Shown: piece by piece, positions 35,341 through 48,285 of the stretch
How positions within the stretch are numbered: the first letter of the stretch is position 1
Layout of the letters: each line of letters begins with the position of its first letter
Assembly (NCBI GenBank): GCA_014706295.1
Contig: JACSVZ010000004.1
Span: 94,217,333 to 94,281,332, forward strand
DNA: 64,000 nucleotides
Reading direction: 5' to 3'
From: Lycocorax pyrrhopterus obiensis
Taxonomy: Eukaryota; Chordata; Aves; Passeriformes; Paradisaeidae
The notes under the pieces: generated by a model
Database searches by the model: none
The model's input: only the letters and a program-made list of their open reading frames with translations
Told to the model about the DNA's origin: nothing
Position numbers and translations under genes: made by a program

Positions 35341-38300
35341 TCTGGAGCACAACCTTCATACATCTCCATTAGTGTTTTCCCAGCCTTTTCCAAGCCCAGG
35401 TACCATCCTTTCCTTCCTTTGAAATGTTGCTGCCTGCAGTCCTATGGGGTGCAAAGCTGCTTGCATCTCTTGGCACCTTTGGAGACTTGTGGATTTACTT
35501 TGTCTGACATATTTAGCCATCGTCAGAAAATCCCCATTTGATTTACACACACTGGGTTAAGTCTGGTGGCAGTAACATCGCACAGTCCTCCTGGCTCCCA
35601 AGAAACTGCAAGAGTATAACTGTCAGCAGAGAGTATTCCATCTTGTTTTAGCAGAGTACAGATCATTTAATCCTTTTAAGGTTTGGAATCAGTTATCCAT
35701 GCTCTTATTTACTTTTACTATCATACTAGGTGCTTTATCACCTGATTAATTAGGAAGCAAAGCAGAAGCAAGTTGTCTAATCAATTCCACATTCTTGTTT
35801 TTCACCTGTCTATAATGGGCTACCTAGATCCATATTTTGAACCAGCACAGCACAACTTCTTGCAAGAGAAAAGATTCATCTGGGAGAAATATTGCACATG
35901 CTCACTGGGAAACCTTCCAAAGATAGACTACAGGTCTAGAGAAGACTCTTGTCTTCTTTTAAAGGATTTTGGGGAACAGAGGACTTTGCATATGACAGGG
36001 TCTGGGACACACTGGTCAGTTGGAACATCCCAGCAATGCAGACCAGAAAGTTCAGAATCTGCTGTTCTGAAAGCACCAATCTTCCAGGAAAAAATTTCCA
36101 GGGCTCATTAACAAAACTGCATCTCCTAGTTTGCCCCAAGTCTCTTGACAGAGCATTAATGTTTGTTACCCCTCTTTACTGTTCTCAGCCTCACAGTCGA
36201 CGGGAGGACATGCAGCTGGATGTCACTGCCCATCAAAAGCTTGTGTTTGTCTCTGCCCCTTTGCTCAAGGAAAGCTGTTATTACCCAGCCATAATGGTTT
36301 TATATAAGAGCAGTCCCAGCGCTATCCAGCAGTTCACAGTACTGTGCATATACACACAAACCGTTATGGTATGCAACCATAATTTTACATTACATTCTCC
36401 TTCCCCTCTCCAGTCTTGAGCTGTATAACCATGGATTTATTTTGACTTAGCTTTTCAGAAATCCATGTGAGAGCCTGGCAAATATTGTAGAAAACAGACC
36501 TTTTTCACATTCATACGATATTTAGAGGCAGATATTATTCACATAGGCCCTAGAGCCAACAATTCTAGCTCCATCACCAAAAGGAAAATATGACTTGAAT
36601 GTGATGTGGTGGTCAATAATGTCATATTACTAGGCTTTTCTCCATGTGACACACTAATAGATCAACATACAAGTAAAACAATGTTAACATCCCAGAAACT
36701 CTTACACAATTTCTGACTATAGGCATATTTTTCATATGTTATCATTCAGCATAAATCTGGGAGTAAAATGCCAAAAGTGCCTTCCTATTTCATTGCTGTA
36801 CTGAAATGCCACAAAGTTTCTACTCTTAAAAGTCTGTCAGGTATGAGTGAGGGTCAGAGGAATACAAAACTCCTACACATGAGGTTAGAAAAAGTAGATC
36901 ATTTAACAGGGAAAAAGGTGCAGCACAGGCTGTGCAACACCAAACAGAGAAAACCACAGCCAGGGAGTGATGGTTGTGTAGCTGTACTAAAAGCTCCTAT
37001 GAGTGGTGGTGTCAGCAATAAAGTCTGTAGTGGAAGTAAAGGACAAATCAGATAAATAATAAGTCTGTCCTGAGAAAAATCATGGTGGCTGTCTGTCTGT
37101 TGACAAGGGGACAGAGAGACCTGTTGAAAATAATTTTTGGTGAACAGTAGCCTTTATAGAAACATAATTTGGGAAAAATTTACCTTTAACCAAACTACAT
37201 TTACAAAACATAAAATTGAAGGATTTAAGTTCAAGGGGAACTAGGTATTTAAAAAAATGGGCAAATGTTCTTGAGTTGCTCTGTGTCCTCAAAGCTCTGT
37301 TTTTCTTTTGTTTGTATCCTGAAATGAGGCAACACTTTCCAACAACTTGTGCTTTATCCAGAGAGCAATTTTTGAGTTAATTTTGAAGCACCAGCTCAGA
37401 AAATGTCACTTTTTAAGGTGCAAGCCATGAATATTATGATGTACTTAGCTCACTAAACAGATTTTTAGGCAAAAGGCCTGCAGGTTGTGTTATAGACAAT
37501 ATTTGTGCAGGCATTTTATTTTCAAGAACATGTACTTACCAGCATTTATATCCAAAAAATTACATGGATGTAGATGTTTCATAAAGCAAAAGCTGTGTAC
37601 CTAAAAACAAAAAAACCCCAACTTTTGGGAGCTTAAAACATTGGATTAATTTTAGAAAAAATCTCAAAAGGAATTATTTGTTCTTTAGTCTATGTACATG
37701 CTCACACAGCTCCAAGGCTCCACCCCCTCATGGCTGCTGTGAAAAAATTAACGCTGGCCTGGCTGAAAGCAGACATCGATGTACGTGGGGGAAAAAAAGA
37801 AAGGTAACATTGATTTGGTATGATTTAGTCTCCTCTCAAATAAGCCATATGACAGACAGAATGGGTTGATATTCTTTTCAAAAGAAGCCATAAGGCAAAA
37901 AAACCCAGTCCGAAATAAACAACAAAACCCACCTTGGTAGAAGAAATAATAATAAAATGAAAAACTCATTTTAAGGTTGTGAGAAGTGTGTATGGCTGAT
38001 TGTGTATTGAAGGACTATCTGTCTATTTCCAGCCTTGTATAAAAAGACTTAAAATTAAATTGGAAAAAAATTAATGTTCATCCTTTGCTGTTGTAGTGTC
38101 CCTGAAGTCTTAGAAAATCCATATCACTTTAAAATATTTTTAAAAATTCTTTTAATAAAGCAGATATACAAAATTACTACAGCATTTGGTTTCTAACTTT
38201 TTTATTGCAAATATTATACACCTTATAGCTCTTTTACCTGATTAATACAAATGTAGTGTTCTTAGTAACCACAAATGAGAAAAGTGGGCTTTTGTAAATC

Positions 38301-39714
38301 AGTGCACACCATCCCCAGACAAGGGTGACATCCAAATGCCAATATTTCCTGCTAGATGCTCCAAAAATTGTCTATTTCAACCACATTTGTATTGTTATCA
38401 TTTGTTGCCAATCTAGTGAAGTCCTTATTTGCTTTTGTTGCTGTCTTGTCCTGTCCCATTCACAGATTGGGAGCCATCAGTCACTCTGAAGTCTTCCAGG
38501 TTTGCTTATTCACTCCTCTCTCCTTATGTTCTGCTGTCTTTTGTGCTCTCACGATAACTCTCCACCTCTCTCACACCTGTCTAGTCATCGTTCATCTTGT
38601 GCCATCACTTAGATGGCTGCTTTTTAATTTTAAGGGCTATCCTGTCATTCAGGAGCATTTTATGTCATTTACACTGGGGTAAGTAGTGATCCAAGCTGAA
38701 GATCAGCAGCATCTAATTTTCCCCATTACACAGGTATAGAGCACGTTAAACCAAACTGAGCTCACGTGTGCTGTGACACATCCTCAGTGGCAGCACTCAG
38801 GAGTTAACAGGGTCAAGCATGTCCACTCCATTTCATTCCTTTTACTTTTTCTTCTTTCTTTCACCTTCCTAACTGTTTAACAATTTAATTTCTCTCTGAA
38901 AAGCAATATTTTGATGCAATCCTTATTTGGATTTGGTCATTCATCCAACGTATCTGGAATATGCTACACAAAAAAATAGAATCTTTAAAAACCCCTGAAA
39001 CCAACAGTAAAGACACAACAGGATTTTCACCTCATATACAGCTCCTTCCTCCACTCTCTGTGGAGTCACCTGGGTGGTGAAAACTGTAGTTCAGGATCTG
39101 TTTCTGTAATCAGAACAGTAGGGGTGCAATTGGTTTTGTGCTCATAAACGTGTAGAATTCAATACATCAGAATAATTCTGCTTATAAAGGGTATTTACAT
39201 ATTGGCATGATGCAATTCTAATTTCTCTATGAAAATTAAGAGGTGAATTAGACTAAAGTAAGTTACAAAATAATTTCTCTTCAAGAACGGTTCATCTTTA
39301 GAATCAAAAAACCTTGTGGGAGAGTAAGGGGGAGGAATGAAACCTTCAGAAACAAAAGCTGTATGTTTAATGTGTTTGGGTTTGGGGTTATTTTTTTGGA
39401 AACTGGTCTTTTTATCTGCAAGAAGCTTGACATGATCTGTCATGGTCTTCCTGGATTCCTTTGGTGCATTCCAGAGAAATTCCCTGCTCAGCCTTCCTTC
39501 TGTTTTTGAGAAAGCAGAGCTAGGCTACTTGCTACCCTTTCACTTCTCCATATCAATTTTTCTGTACTGTTCTGGATAAATTATGTCATTAATAAAGAAC
39601 TTTAAAATAATGTTGACCTCCCAAAAAATAAATTGACTTTATTATTAACATTTAGCAATCTGTCCTTCTAGGCTTGTGCTTTTGATCTCTTTTTATAAAT
39701 AGCCAAAAAGGAAT
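35341..39714. other. Unique intergenic sequence
   Basis: No gene is recognised. A 156-codon plus frame (35949-36419) starts at TTG; counting from its first ATG leaves about 127 codons, with no known domain. Confidence 0.45.
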
Positions 39715-39945
39715 GCACTTGAAGTCTTATTCACTCTGAATGTGTTGCCATAATCAACTTTACACTCTATTATTACTTGGAAGGTTTTGACTGATCTAAG
39801 TGTGTAATCAACTATTGATTCATGTTTAATAACAGCCGCATCGGGACAACAGTCAAAGCTTTATTATTTTGCAGTTTTTGCCCTTAAATCACTTGCATTA
39901 ATCATGTTTGATGACTGAATATTCAATACTCATGACTTTCCTTTC
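39715..39945. promoter_or_regulatory. Candidate conserved non-coding element
   Basis: A dense run of homeodomain/POU-like words without simple repeats: GTAATCAACTATTGATTCATG, TTTAATAACAGCC, CTTTATTATTTTGC, TTGCATTAATCATG, TTTGATGACTGAATATTC. Two CpGs in GCCGCATCGGG are notable in this CpG-poor DNA. No coding frame fits. It has the look of deeply conserved developmental enhancers in gene deserts; this is judgement, not alignment. Confidence 0.3.
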
Positions 39946-42900
39946 CTTTTCCCTCTCCACGTCCTTCATTTCCCACTTCTATAACTTCTTTGATCTCTTA
40001 TTGTCAAGTCTAGAGCCAGACCAAAAATCAAAAAAGTCTTGTTTTGCCTTATTCATTTAAATGTCAAAGGATCAAACTGTCAGTATCTGCTGCAGAGTCC
40101 CTAACACAGGCAAAATAACAGATATTTCTGGGTTTGATGCTGTACAAAGACAAGGAAAAGAGGAACAATAACTCCTATATAAGTGGAATAGTATATCTGT
40201 GCTTTCTATTCAATCTCACTATTCCATCAAAATCTAACTGCTTAAATCAAATATATAAGTAATTTTTCAGATTTAAATTAAATCTAGGACATAAGATTAG
40301 AAAAAATAATATTCAAAAGCCCACATCTCCAGAAGTGGGATGCTTCTCTGTGTGACTATTGTTCCTTTTTCATCCCAAGATAAAAAATGAAAAAGATGTC
40401 TGTTTGCTTTTTCAGAGTATACAAAATTGGATTAAATATCACAAGAGTTTTTTCATTTTGCTTTTTAATCTTAGTGCTTCCAATATTGTGCTCATAATAG
40501 CAAGAACAAAACTTTTCTAAAATAATCAGTTTCGTCTCTGTCTTCATGCCAAAGACAGGGACCACAAGGGTTAACACTTCTGGTCATAGCAGAATTCCAG
40601 GGAGGAATCTGCCCATATTCAGAATTAGAAATCGAAGAAGCCACAGAAAATGGACTGGTATGCCTGAAATTACTCACCTGTCCCTAGATTCTGTCTTTTA
40701 ATAAAAAGTTATACCTTTCTTCCCTTTAATTTGAATGCCAGTAGTTTCAGGGATCCTGCCAACCTCACTTAGGGTTCCCTTACACTGTACTGGTGCTGAG
40801 CTGGAGAGTTTCATCACTGTAGCAATGTCAGAACTCCTTGCAGTCAGCATATCCTCAGGCTGCTCTTCTTTTCTTGGGTGAGTCATACATACAATAACAT
40901 TTTGCACTGCTCCCTGAACCTGTTCTACCAGGTGCTGACCACTCTTCTCAATGAAAGTCATCAAGATTGTCTAAAGTAATAAGCTGTCCTACAAACTCAG
41001 TACATTCAATCCAGTGGAAAACACTGGGAAAACCCCAATGTTTAAAAACAGTGGAATCTGGTAAATCATCTTTAAATATTTAATCCATTATACATTTTGT
41101 CTAAGTAACGTAGAAAATTCAATATTAATTCACCAAATATTAATGGCAGTACGTTATACAAAATTACAAGAGCCTGAGATGGCAACTCACCTGATGGGGA
41201 GGCTTTTAAAGAAACATTTCTCCCAGTAAAACTCTTATTCCTGCTGCCTTCTCAATACATCTTAAACACTTGAAGACAGTTACTTATGTGAAAAATGAAG
41301 TTTGCATGAAAGAAGGTGATTTTACTATAGTATAAAAAAGGTAATATTTCCATTATTTGCACTCCTGAAAGTAAATATCTCAGTTCCAGCACTTGAGAGC
41401 AATTATTATTTCAGTGAAATAAGGAAAGATAATATTTTATCTTCTCAATGGTTGCAGTCAGTACTTATTGTGGAATATAAACAGTGAAGAAAAATGACCT
41501 GTTTAAGAAACCTTGTTGTTCTTTTTCCCCCCTTAGGTGGACTTCTTTAATTGGAAAGGGAAAAAATACTGTCCTATCATGGAAATTATCCTGTCGATGA
41601 GGCTGGAGATGGAAAGAAACAATTTGCAATACAGAATCTCTCTGCAAAGGATGAACTTGTCTGTGCGTAGACATATTAGAAATAGGTGCACAGGTATATA
41701 CCCAACTCTATAAACTGATAACACCCTCATTACAGAAGAGAAAAGTCAGTAATGTATTACAACATCAGCTATGGGAACTAGAAATCCAACTATGACTGGA
41801 TTTTTAGTTCTGTCAGAATGAAGTTGTACTTGATTGTTCTTTAACCTAAAAGAAGAATTTTCTGTTGCCAAGCTATATAAAAGCAAAACAAAACCAAAAA
41901 TCACTCTTAGAAAAGAAAGTTATTAGCAATATTGGAATTATCTCAGCAAAGGGGAAGCTACCAAGCTCCGTTAGTCATTGGTGTTATTTTACTATATTTG
42001 AAATGAGTATTCATAAATAAGTTTATAAAGTAAAACATAATGATGATAACATAAGAACTAATACATTTTTGCAAGAAATTTTTAGAAGTGTGACAATCAT
42101 GGAAAAGTTTTCCTCCTTAGATTCCCCTGTGAGTTTGGCATTAACTCTGCTGTCCCTGCCCCATGATGTGCACTTATTTGCTTAAATTTTTACCAAGGTC
42201 CCCAAAGTTCTTTTGGAATCTGTAGTCTCAGAGGGAGAGACTCCCCCAGTCCTTTCAAGCGTAGCCTACCCTTTCTATTGTTACCTGCCTAAGTCTGTGT
42301 TTGGGTACGCCACAATGCACTTTTGTTGTTGCCAGGTCTCTGAGTGATTTAGTTTATTCCAAAGTGGTCACCTGCCCTCAATCATTGCATCACAGTAATG
42401 ACAGATGGCTTTCATGTTTCCTTCCAAGCCATTAAGTGTAGCAGATCAATAGATCCCAATAGATCCCAACTACAAACACAGCAACTCGATGACTTTTTGT
42501 TTATAGTTTCACCCTGTCAATTTCTAGTCCATTCAGTATATGTTATATTCCCATTAGCTTACTACTAGATAAAATGTGTGTAATTTTATACGTCCACAAT
42601 ACCTGTTCCCTAAAGAACTTTCCTGCACTTAGTTAGAAATTCTGTCCTTTCTTCAGCTGTTACATGTTCTGTTTAGTAGTAGTAGTAGTTAAAAGTTATT
42701 ATCTGTTACTCTTCTGGTGATACATATTTCTTAAGTGCTGAAACTTTATTGGTTGAATTTCTTCTGCTATCAACACTTAAAGTTTTCTTAGTTTTGTATC
42801 TGTTCTTTAACAAAATTTTGTTTTGTAACCAGTGAAGTTGTAATTATGGACATAAGAGACATCTATTAAAATTTTCTTGATATGTTTCCTAATTATGAAA

Positions 42901-43019
42901 CATATTTTTCTATTGTATTTTCTCTTTTCTGGCTTTAACCACTTTATCCCCACTTATTTGAACTGGCTCTTTATAGAAGATGTTTTCAATTATTAATGGA
43001 CAGAGAGGTTCTGTCTCAG
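39946..43019. other. Unique intergenic sequence
   Basis: No gene is recognised. Minor items are a 10-base direct duplication CAATAGATCC at 42447 and 42457, and (TAG)n near 42674-42689. Confidence 0.5.
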
Positions 43020-45660
43020 TCTCAAGATCCCCTGAAGTGTGATACATAAGCTCTCAATCTCGGAGCTGAATCCTTACCTTATTCTTAAACTTCCCATCTG
43101 CCAGGGCTCGCAGGTGTGGCTCTGATGGTGGTAACCTGAGTTCAGCATACCCTCAAAACCAGTTCCCAAAAGGATTACATTTCCGAGTCCTGAGTCTGAT
43201 TATGTGTCCTTTAAAGCTCATAATACGGAACCGATGGGTCCATCACCTGGAAGATGATATAATGGCAACCTTCAAGATCAGCCCTTTTCCTGTCTCAGAA
43301 TCCTTTGCAAAAATATACCAATGCACTGAGTTCCTACATCTTTTTATTGCCCACTCATAAACAATGAAACACAAATGAAAATTCTGTCTGCAAATCCGAC
43401 AGCATGTCAACCATCTGTAAGAGAAGATGGGATGAGTGGCTTGACAGACCCTCATCTTCTAAATCCCTACAAGTACTCTTTGAGTTTCAAGAACAAAAAA
43501 CCTTTTTGGAGGGTTAATTGCCCTCAGTACAACCTGAGACAAATGCTGGGCTCAGTAGATGGGGTGGTTGAGACCAGAGACAATAAGTCCCATTTTGTAA
43601 CTCAAGAAAAATAACCTTAAAGCTACCAGGTACCAGCTTTCCCTGTAATTTTGACTTCGTCCTAACCTCACGGCTAAGATTTACACAATCAAATTAAACA
43701 GTAATTCATCATGAAGTTCAATCCGCTTCTTATTTCAGAGTGTCTAAAGAGAATGTAATAGCTTATATGATTTAAAGTTAGGAAACAGAATCCTAATTCT
43801 AATCGAAGTTGGTCAGGATCTTTTGGAGATCTGATAGAGTGACCTGTTGACTCTCCCTAAGAGGTGAACAGAGGGATCCTAACCCCTAAATCGCTCTCAG
43901 AACCATCCTAAACATCACCAGATCTTACCCTCAACTACAGCTATCAGCACTGCCAGCACTCCTCTCCAGCCTGAATAGAAGACTGTCATCATTTCCACTG
44001 TTTTCACCATCGGTATGAACCCTGATGATGGTCACTGGCAGAAAAAGGGCTACAAGAGAACAGTCACCATCATCTTTCTCGGTGTGCTTTCTCCATTACT
44101 GTGAGCATCCAGACTGAATTCCAGCACTGCTCTCACCTGAAACCTAAGTCCATGGTGAAGGTGTCTATCCAAAGCCTTAAAGAAACTTGAGACCATGGTG
44201 GTCATGAACACTAACTGTATTTTTCACTCTGCAGATTCTGACAGGTATGTTGGTTAAGTGGACCACTGAAGATTATAATTCCCAAATCTTATAAGCTTGT
44301 GCAGAGCCCTCAATAAGGGCCATAAGGAAGATAGGTCTCATAAAGGAACCAGCTTCCTAATCCATTGAAGTCTGCAGTACATGCCAAAATAAAAGTTCCC
44401 AAATGAATTAGAGAATCAAGTTGCAGTCATGAGACCCTTAACCACTCTTGCAGTCCATATAAATGCCTGTGTCTGTGAAGAAACCAACTTCCTACACGAC
44501 TGAAGTCCTTGCAAGTCTCACTAGTAAGCTGGAAAACACAGATTTTTCAAGCCCTTTTTTTTCCTAACCCTATCCTTACTATAATGGTAATTAGAGCAAG
44601 GAAATAAATCCCTGAGCTAAATGAGATCTTATTATTTCGATCCTATTAACACTATGCCCTCTCCCTAGCCCTGTAGGCACTTTTGAATCCAGAAGCAATC
44701 ATGGCTCTGAATGTGTGCATTCTCAAATTCTAACCCTAACAACACCCCTGAATTCAAACCTGAATTACACTTAACTTTAATTATTGAAGTGCCAGTTGTA
44801 TCTTAAAAGAGAACATGAGTCATTGGACCTTTACCTAATTCTGTGGGCCCTTCAGTGACTGTTAATAAAATGGAATTTTGAAGGTTTATTCCCAAGTCAT
44901 TCCCCAAACTCACACTCTACTCCAGCCTCTACTTACAGACTACAGTTAATGAAACATATGATACTCTCTTCTGTGAACAGCATTCCCTTTTCCTGACTTC
45001 TAACTCTGCAGTAATGAGCTGAACTTTTGAAGCTTTATATTCCCAAATTCTACATGAAATTGCAGCCCTAGCTCTAAAGTTAATTGTAGCAGAGTGATCA
45101 TTTCTTAGTAGTTTTACTAAGCCATAACACTCAATCGAATCCAAATATCAAGATGGATTGATAACTCTGAAAAAAAAAAAGAAAAAAGAAATGAAAAAAC
45201 CAGAAAGGAAGTTAATAAAAAGGCAGAAACAAAAAGCAGCTTTGATCCTCATCAACAGTCACTAACTCCCTTTCTCCAAGGCCCATAAAAGTTAACAATA
45301 GATTACAGGAAACCAGAAGGTTTTAGAAGTTCTGAATACCTCTTTCTGTCTGGTTCTTGGGCCTTAGAGAACCCAGTAATGAATTAGATAATTAGAGGTT
45401 GTACTCCCAGACTCTAGCCCATCCTGGAAACTTTTTATTATAATAACTAATCTCTACACAAAAAAAAAGAATCTAATGAATTTTTAGCACCAGCTCCCTG
45501 TCTAACTCCTTGAACCTCACAAAATCCAGCTATAGATTTGCTCTCAAATCAGTAGACACCAGACCCTTAATCCCCAGCTTTAGTTATCACCAAAAGACCA
45601 ATCTATGCAACAAAGGATAATGAAAAGGCGTAGGCCTAACCCGAGCAGTCAAAGAATCCA
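43020..45660. repeat. Suspected highly decayed long-unit tandem repeat region
   Basis: About 2.6 kb with strong strand bias in places (line 44641-44700 has 20 C and 8 G) and loosely recurring words: TTCCCAAAT at 44279 and 44396, similar TTCCCAA near 44890 and 45040, TCCTAACC or CTAACCCTAAC near 43661, 43877, 44563 and 44729, and CCTAACCC near 45635. A 29-nt motif beginning AGGAACCAGCTTCC at 44344 recurs at 44479 as AGAAACCAACTTCC with about 79% identity. Spacings of 117-170 bases suggest a unit of that order. No protein, LTR or LINE family is recognised. Boundaries are approximate. An alternative is an ancient transposon with internal repeats or merely biased unique sequence. Confidence 0.4.
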
Positions 45661-47882
45661 GTATTACGGTAGCCTCTTGGTATTTCCCTAAATGTAATCT
45701 TGATTTGAATTATTCCTCCTCTACATGCAATTAGAAATAGAGCTGAGACACATTCCGACATCAGATAAAAGTACAGAGCAGTAGAGATGCTGCTGACACC
45801 ACTTTCCGTTCCACTTTTACTGTCCTTATCATATGAAACAACCAACACATGTGACACTGTTCAGTTTATAGCATGAGAGTGTTTGGAAATTTTTGGTAGT
45901 GAAATGGTTCTAGAAGACTGTGTAGGGTGAAGGGAGGTAAAACATGTATGGTATTTTCCATACTGGCTAATGATAGAATCAGTCTACTTCAGAAACACAG
46001 ACCTGGGATTTGTTTTAAAAGGAACTAGACTGTTCATTACAATATTGGAGATAGAAATAAACTAAGCTTTGCTTGACGTGGACAAGTGAAGGACCAGAAC
46101 CTGGGAGTAATTGCCACAGTTAAATTCTAACAGCATTATGAAATATGATTGTATGGTACTTCCAAGTGGAGAGCTCTCCCTCCTTTCCTAGGCCCCCAGC
46201 AGCCTAATTGCAGCATCCATTTTCAGATGTAATGCTCTCTTTGAAAGAAGGTAGAAGGAAACTACATTTACCTCGATTTTATACTCTTTTCCAAAGCATC
46301 TATTCCTGACCACTACATAAAACAGAATTAATATTCCCTGGTGTCTGATGCAGGAAAAACCCCATGCAATAACCCAGGGCCAGCCCCTCAGCTGCTGTTA
46401 ATCTGCAGATCCACTAAATTCAGATCATAACCTGAGGACATGGAGTCTCAGTGGTCTCAATGCACACAGAGAATTGCAGGATCTAGTCTATTACTGTATG
46501 GGTTTTGAAGATCTCCTGATTATTTTAAAAATAATTCACAAATCCTTATCCTTGCACAATTATTGTATCTGTCTAATTGATGCAAAAACTCAGAGGATCA
46601 TTTGCCTCATACAGTACATGACACGTAATTTCTCAAACAGAGATTACTATCAGTCATCTCTCTTCCATGCTCTGCACAGGTCACTAAAGTAGCATCAATC
46701 TGTACTGAAATAAATTTTAATCTGATCACAGCTACAGTGGTGTAAATGCTTGGGTTCAGTGGAAAATCATCTGTAAAACAGATTTACTAAGCTCTTACTT
46801 TCCTTTGTTCTTTTTTTATTTGCAGAAAAAAATTATAGCTATCTACTTTTGAAATAAGACACCAGTTCACAAAAAATAATATTATGTATTGTAATTTGGT
46901 TGTTGAAGGATTGTAATTAAAGAGGTGCAGTGAAAAAAGCAGTGTCACACTACTGAATATTTAAAAATCTCAGAGCATTTTACACACTGTAAATTATACC
47001 TTATGGCACATTAACACTAATATGTTAAAAATATATATATAGACTATATTTTAGCAGTGTATAATCTGAGTCATACACACCCTCCACACTTTAGGAGAGA
47101 ATATTTGCAAATGTCAGCAGTACATCTGTGGGATCCAGGAAACAGGACTCAGCTCCCCCTGCAGCTGATGATTTCTCGTAGAAATTTGGGACTGCATTAT
47201 CAAAACAACTCTATTTTCACCACAACAAGGCTGTTTATTTTCAGGATTATCCAAAGTCCAATGCTTTTTCCCTTTCTATTCCTTTCTTGTGATATTTACT
47301 GATGAGCTTTGAGAGGGATATGCACCCTGTAAGCTGAACTCTGTAAAAGTAATTTATTTTGATGCACTAGTTGGTTTTCAAAACAAGTCAGTCACTCATC
47401 TCACACTTCCTTATTAGTGACAAGGAGGTATCACTGCTTCCTTCACTTTTCACAGCAATCTCTTCCAGAAATAACTGTTTATTGCTTTGTGCAGTACATC
47501 AGCCAGAGCACAGTCTACATCTACACTTGCAGGTGTAACGTATCTGGGAGCCCAATATCGGTTTGCTGGTGCTGCAGCCAACGGGATGACACGGAGAGCA
47601 GCCATAGGCTCCCTTCTGCTGCCCTCCAGAAGACACTAACACCATGCAGACTGCCATCAGGAAATAATTCCAGACAGCACAACTGAATTACCTGGGAGAG
47701 CATTAGGTGGCTTCAGCCCAAACGCAGTGGGTGACTGCTTTACCACCTCAACACTTCTGTGATACAGACCAGGAATAATGAACAGCACCAGGAAACTTTC
47801 TTGGTGTGTTGTACCTGTATAGAGAAACAGGAGACACTTATGTAAAACAGGCTCTGTAATGCATTACTACCGATAATGACCT
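45661..47882. other. Unique intergenic sequence
   Basis: No gene is recognised. The stretch near 46340-46440 (CATGCAATAACCCAGGGCC, TGCTGTTAATCTGCAGATCC) may be constrained but cannot be judged here. Confidence 0.45.
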
Positions 47883-48285
47883 TGTGCTGGTTTTGGCTGG
47901 GATGGAGGAAATTTGCTTCATAGTAACTTGTACGAGGCTGTGTTTTACATTTGTGCTGGAAACAGTATTGATAATTCAGGGATGTTTTCGTTATAGCTGA
48001 GCAGTGTTTTCACAGTCAAGACCTTTTCTACTCCTCGTACAGCCTTCCCAGCAAAGAGGCTGGGGATGCACAAGGAGTTGGGAGGGCAGACAGCCAGGAT
48101 AGACCACAACTGACCCGAGGGATATTCCATACACTGTGATGTCATGCTGAACATTTAAGCCAGCTGAACACTCGCCTGCCTACGGCAAGTGATGAAATTT
48201 CATGTTTTACTTTTGCTCGTGCATTCGGTTTTTGCTTTGCCTATTAAACTCTCTTTATCTCAACCAACAAGCTTCCTCATCTCAG
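47883..48285 (+). mobile_element. Avian ERV LTR, 3'-truncated
   Basis: It begins TGTGCTGGTTTTGGCTGGGA and continues with words shared with the LTR near 17 kb: GGCTGTGTTTTACATTTGTGCTG, GGGATATTCCATACACTGTG, ATGTCATGCTGAACATTTAA and TTTATCTCAACCAACAAG. A poly-A signal ATTAAA is preserved at 48243-48248. The sequence leaves the LTR after about 48285, losing the final G-rich segment and the ...CGTGACA terminus, so the copy is 3'-truncated. No internal retroviral sequence or target duplication is visible. Confidence 0.82.

Noticed and set aside
35016..35393. Long lysine/glutamate-rich and serine/leucine/phenylalanine-rich open frames
   Set aside because: They are translations of the polypurine simple repeat in several frames and strands, not genes.
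35949..36419. 156-codon plus-strand frame
   Set aside because: It starts at TTG; from its first ATG it is about 127 codons, with no family resemblance or splice context, within chance expectation.
44720..44740. Interstitial telomeric repeat (CTAACCCTAAC)
   Set aside because: Fewer than two full TTAGGG units at any site; reported instead as part of the degenerate repetitive region.
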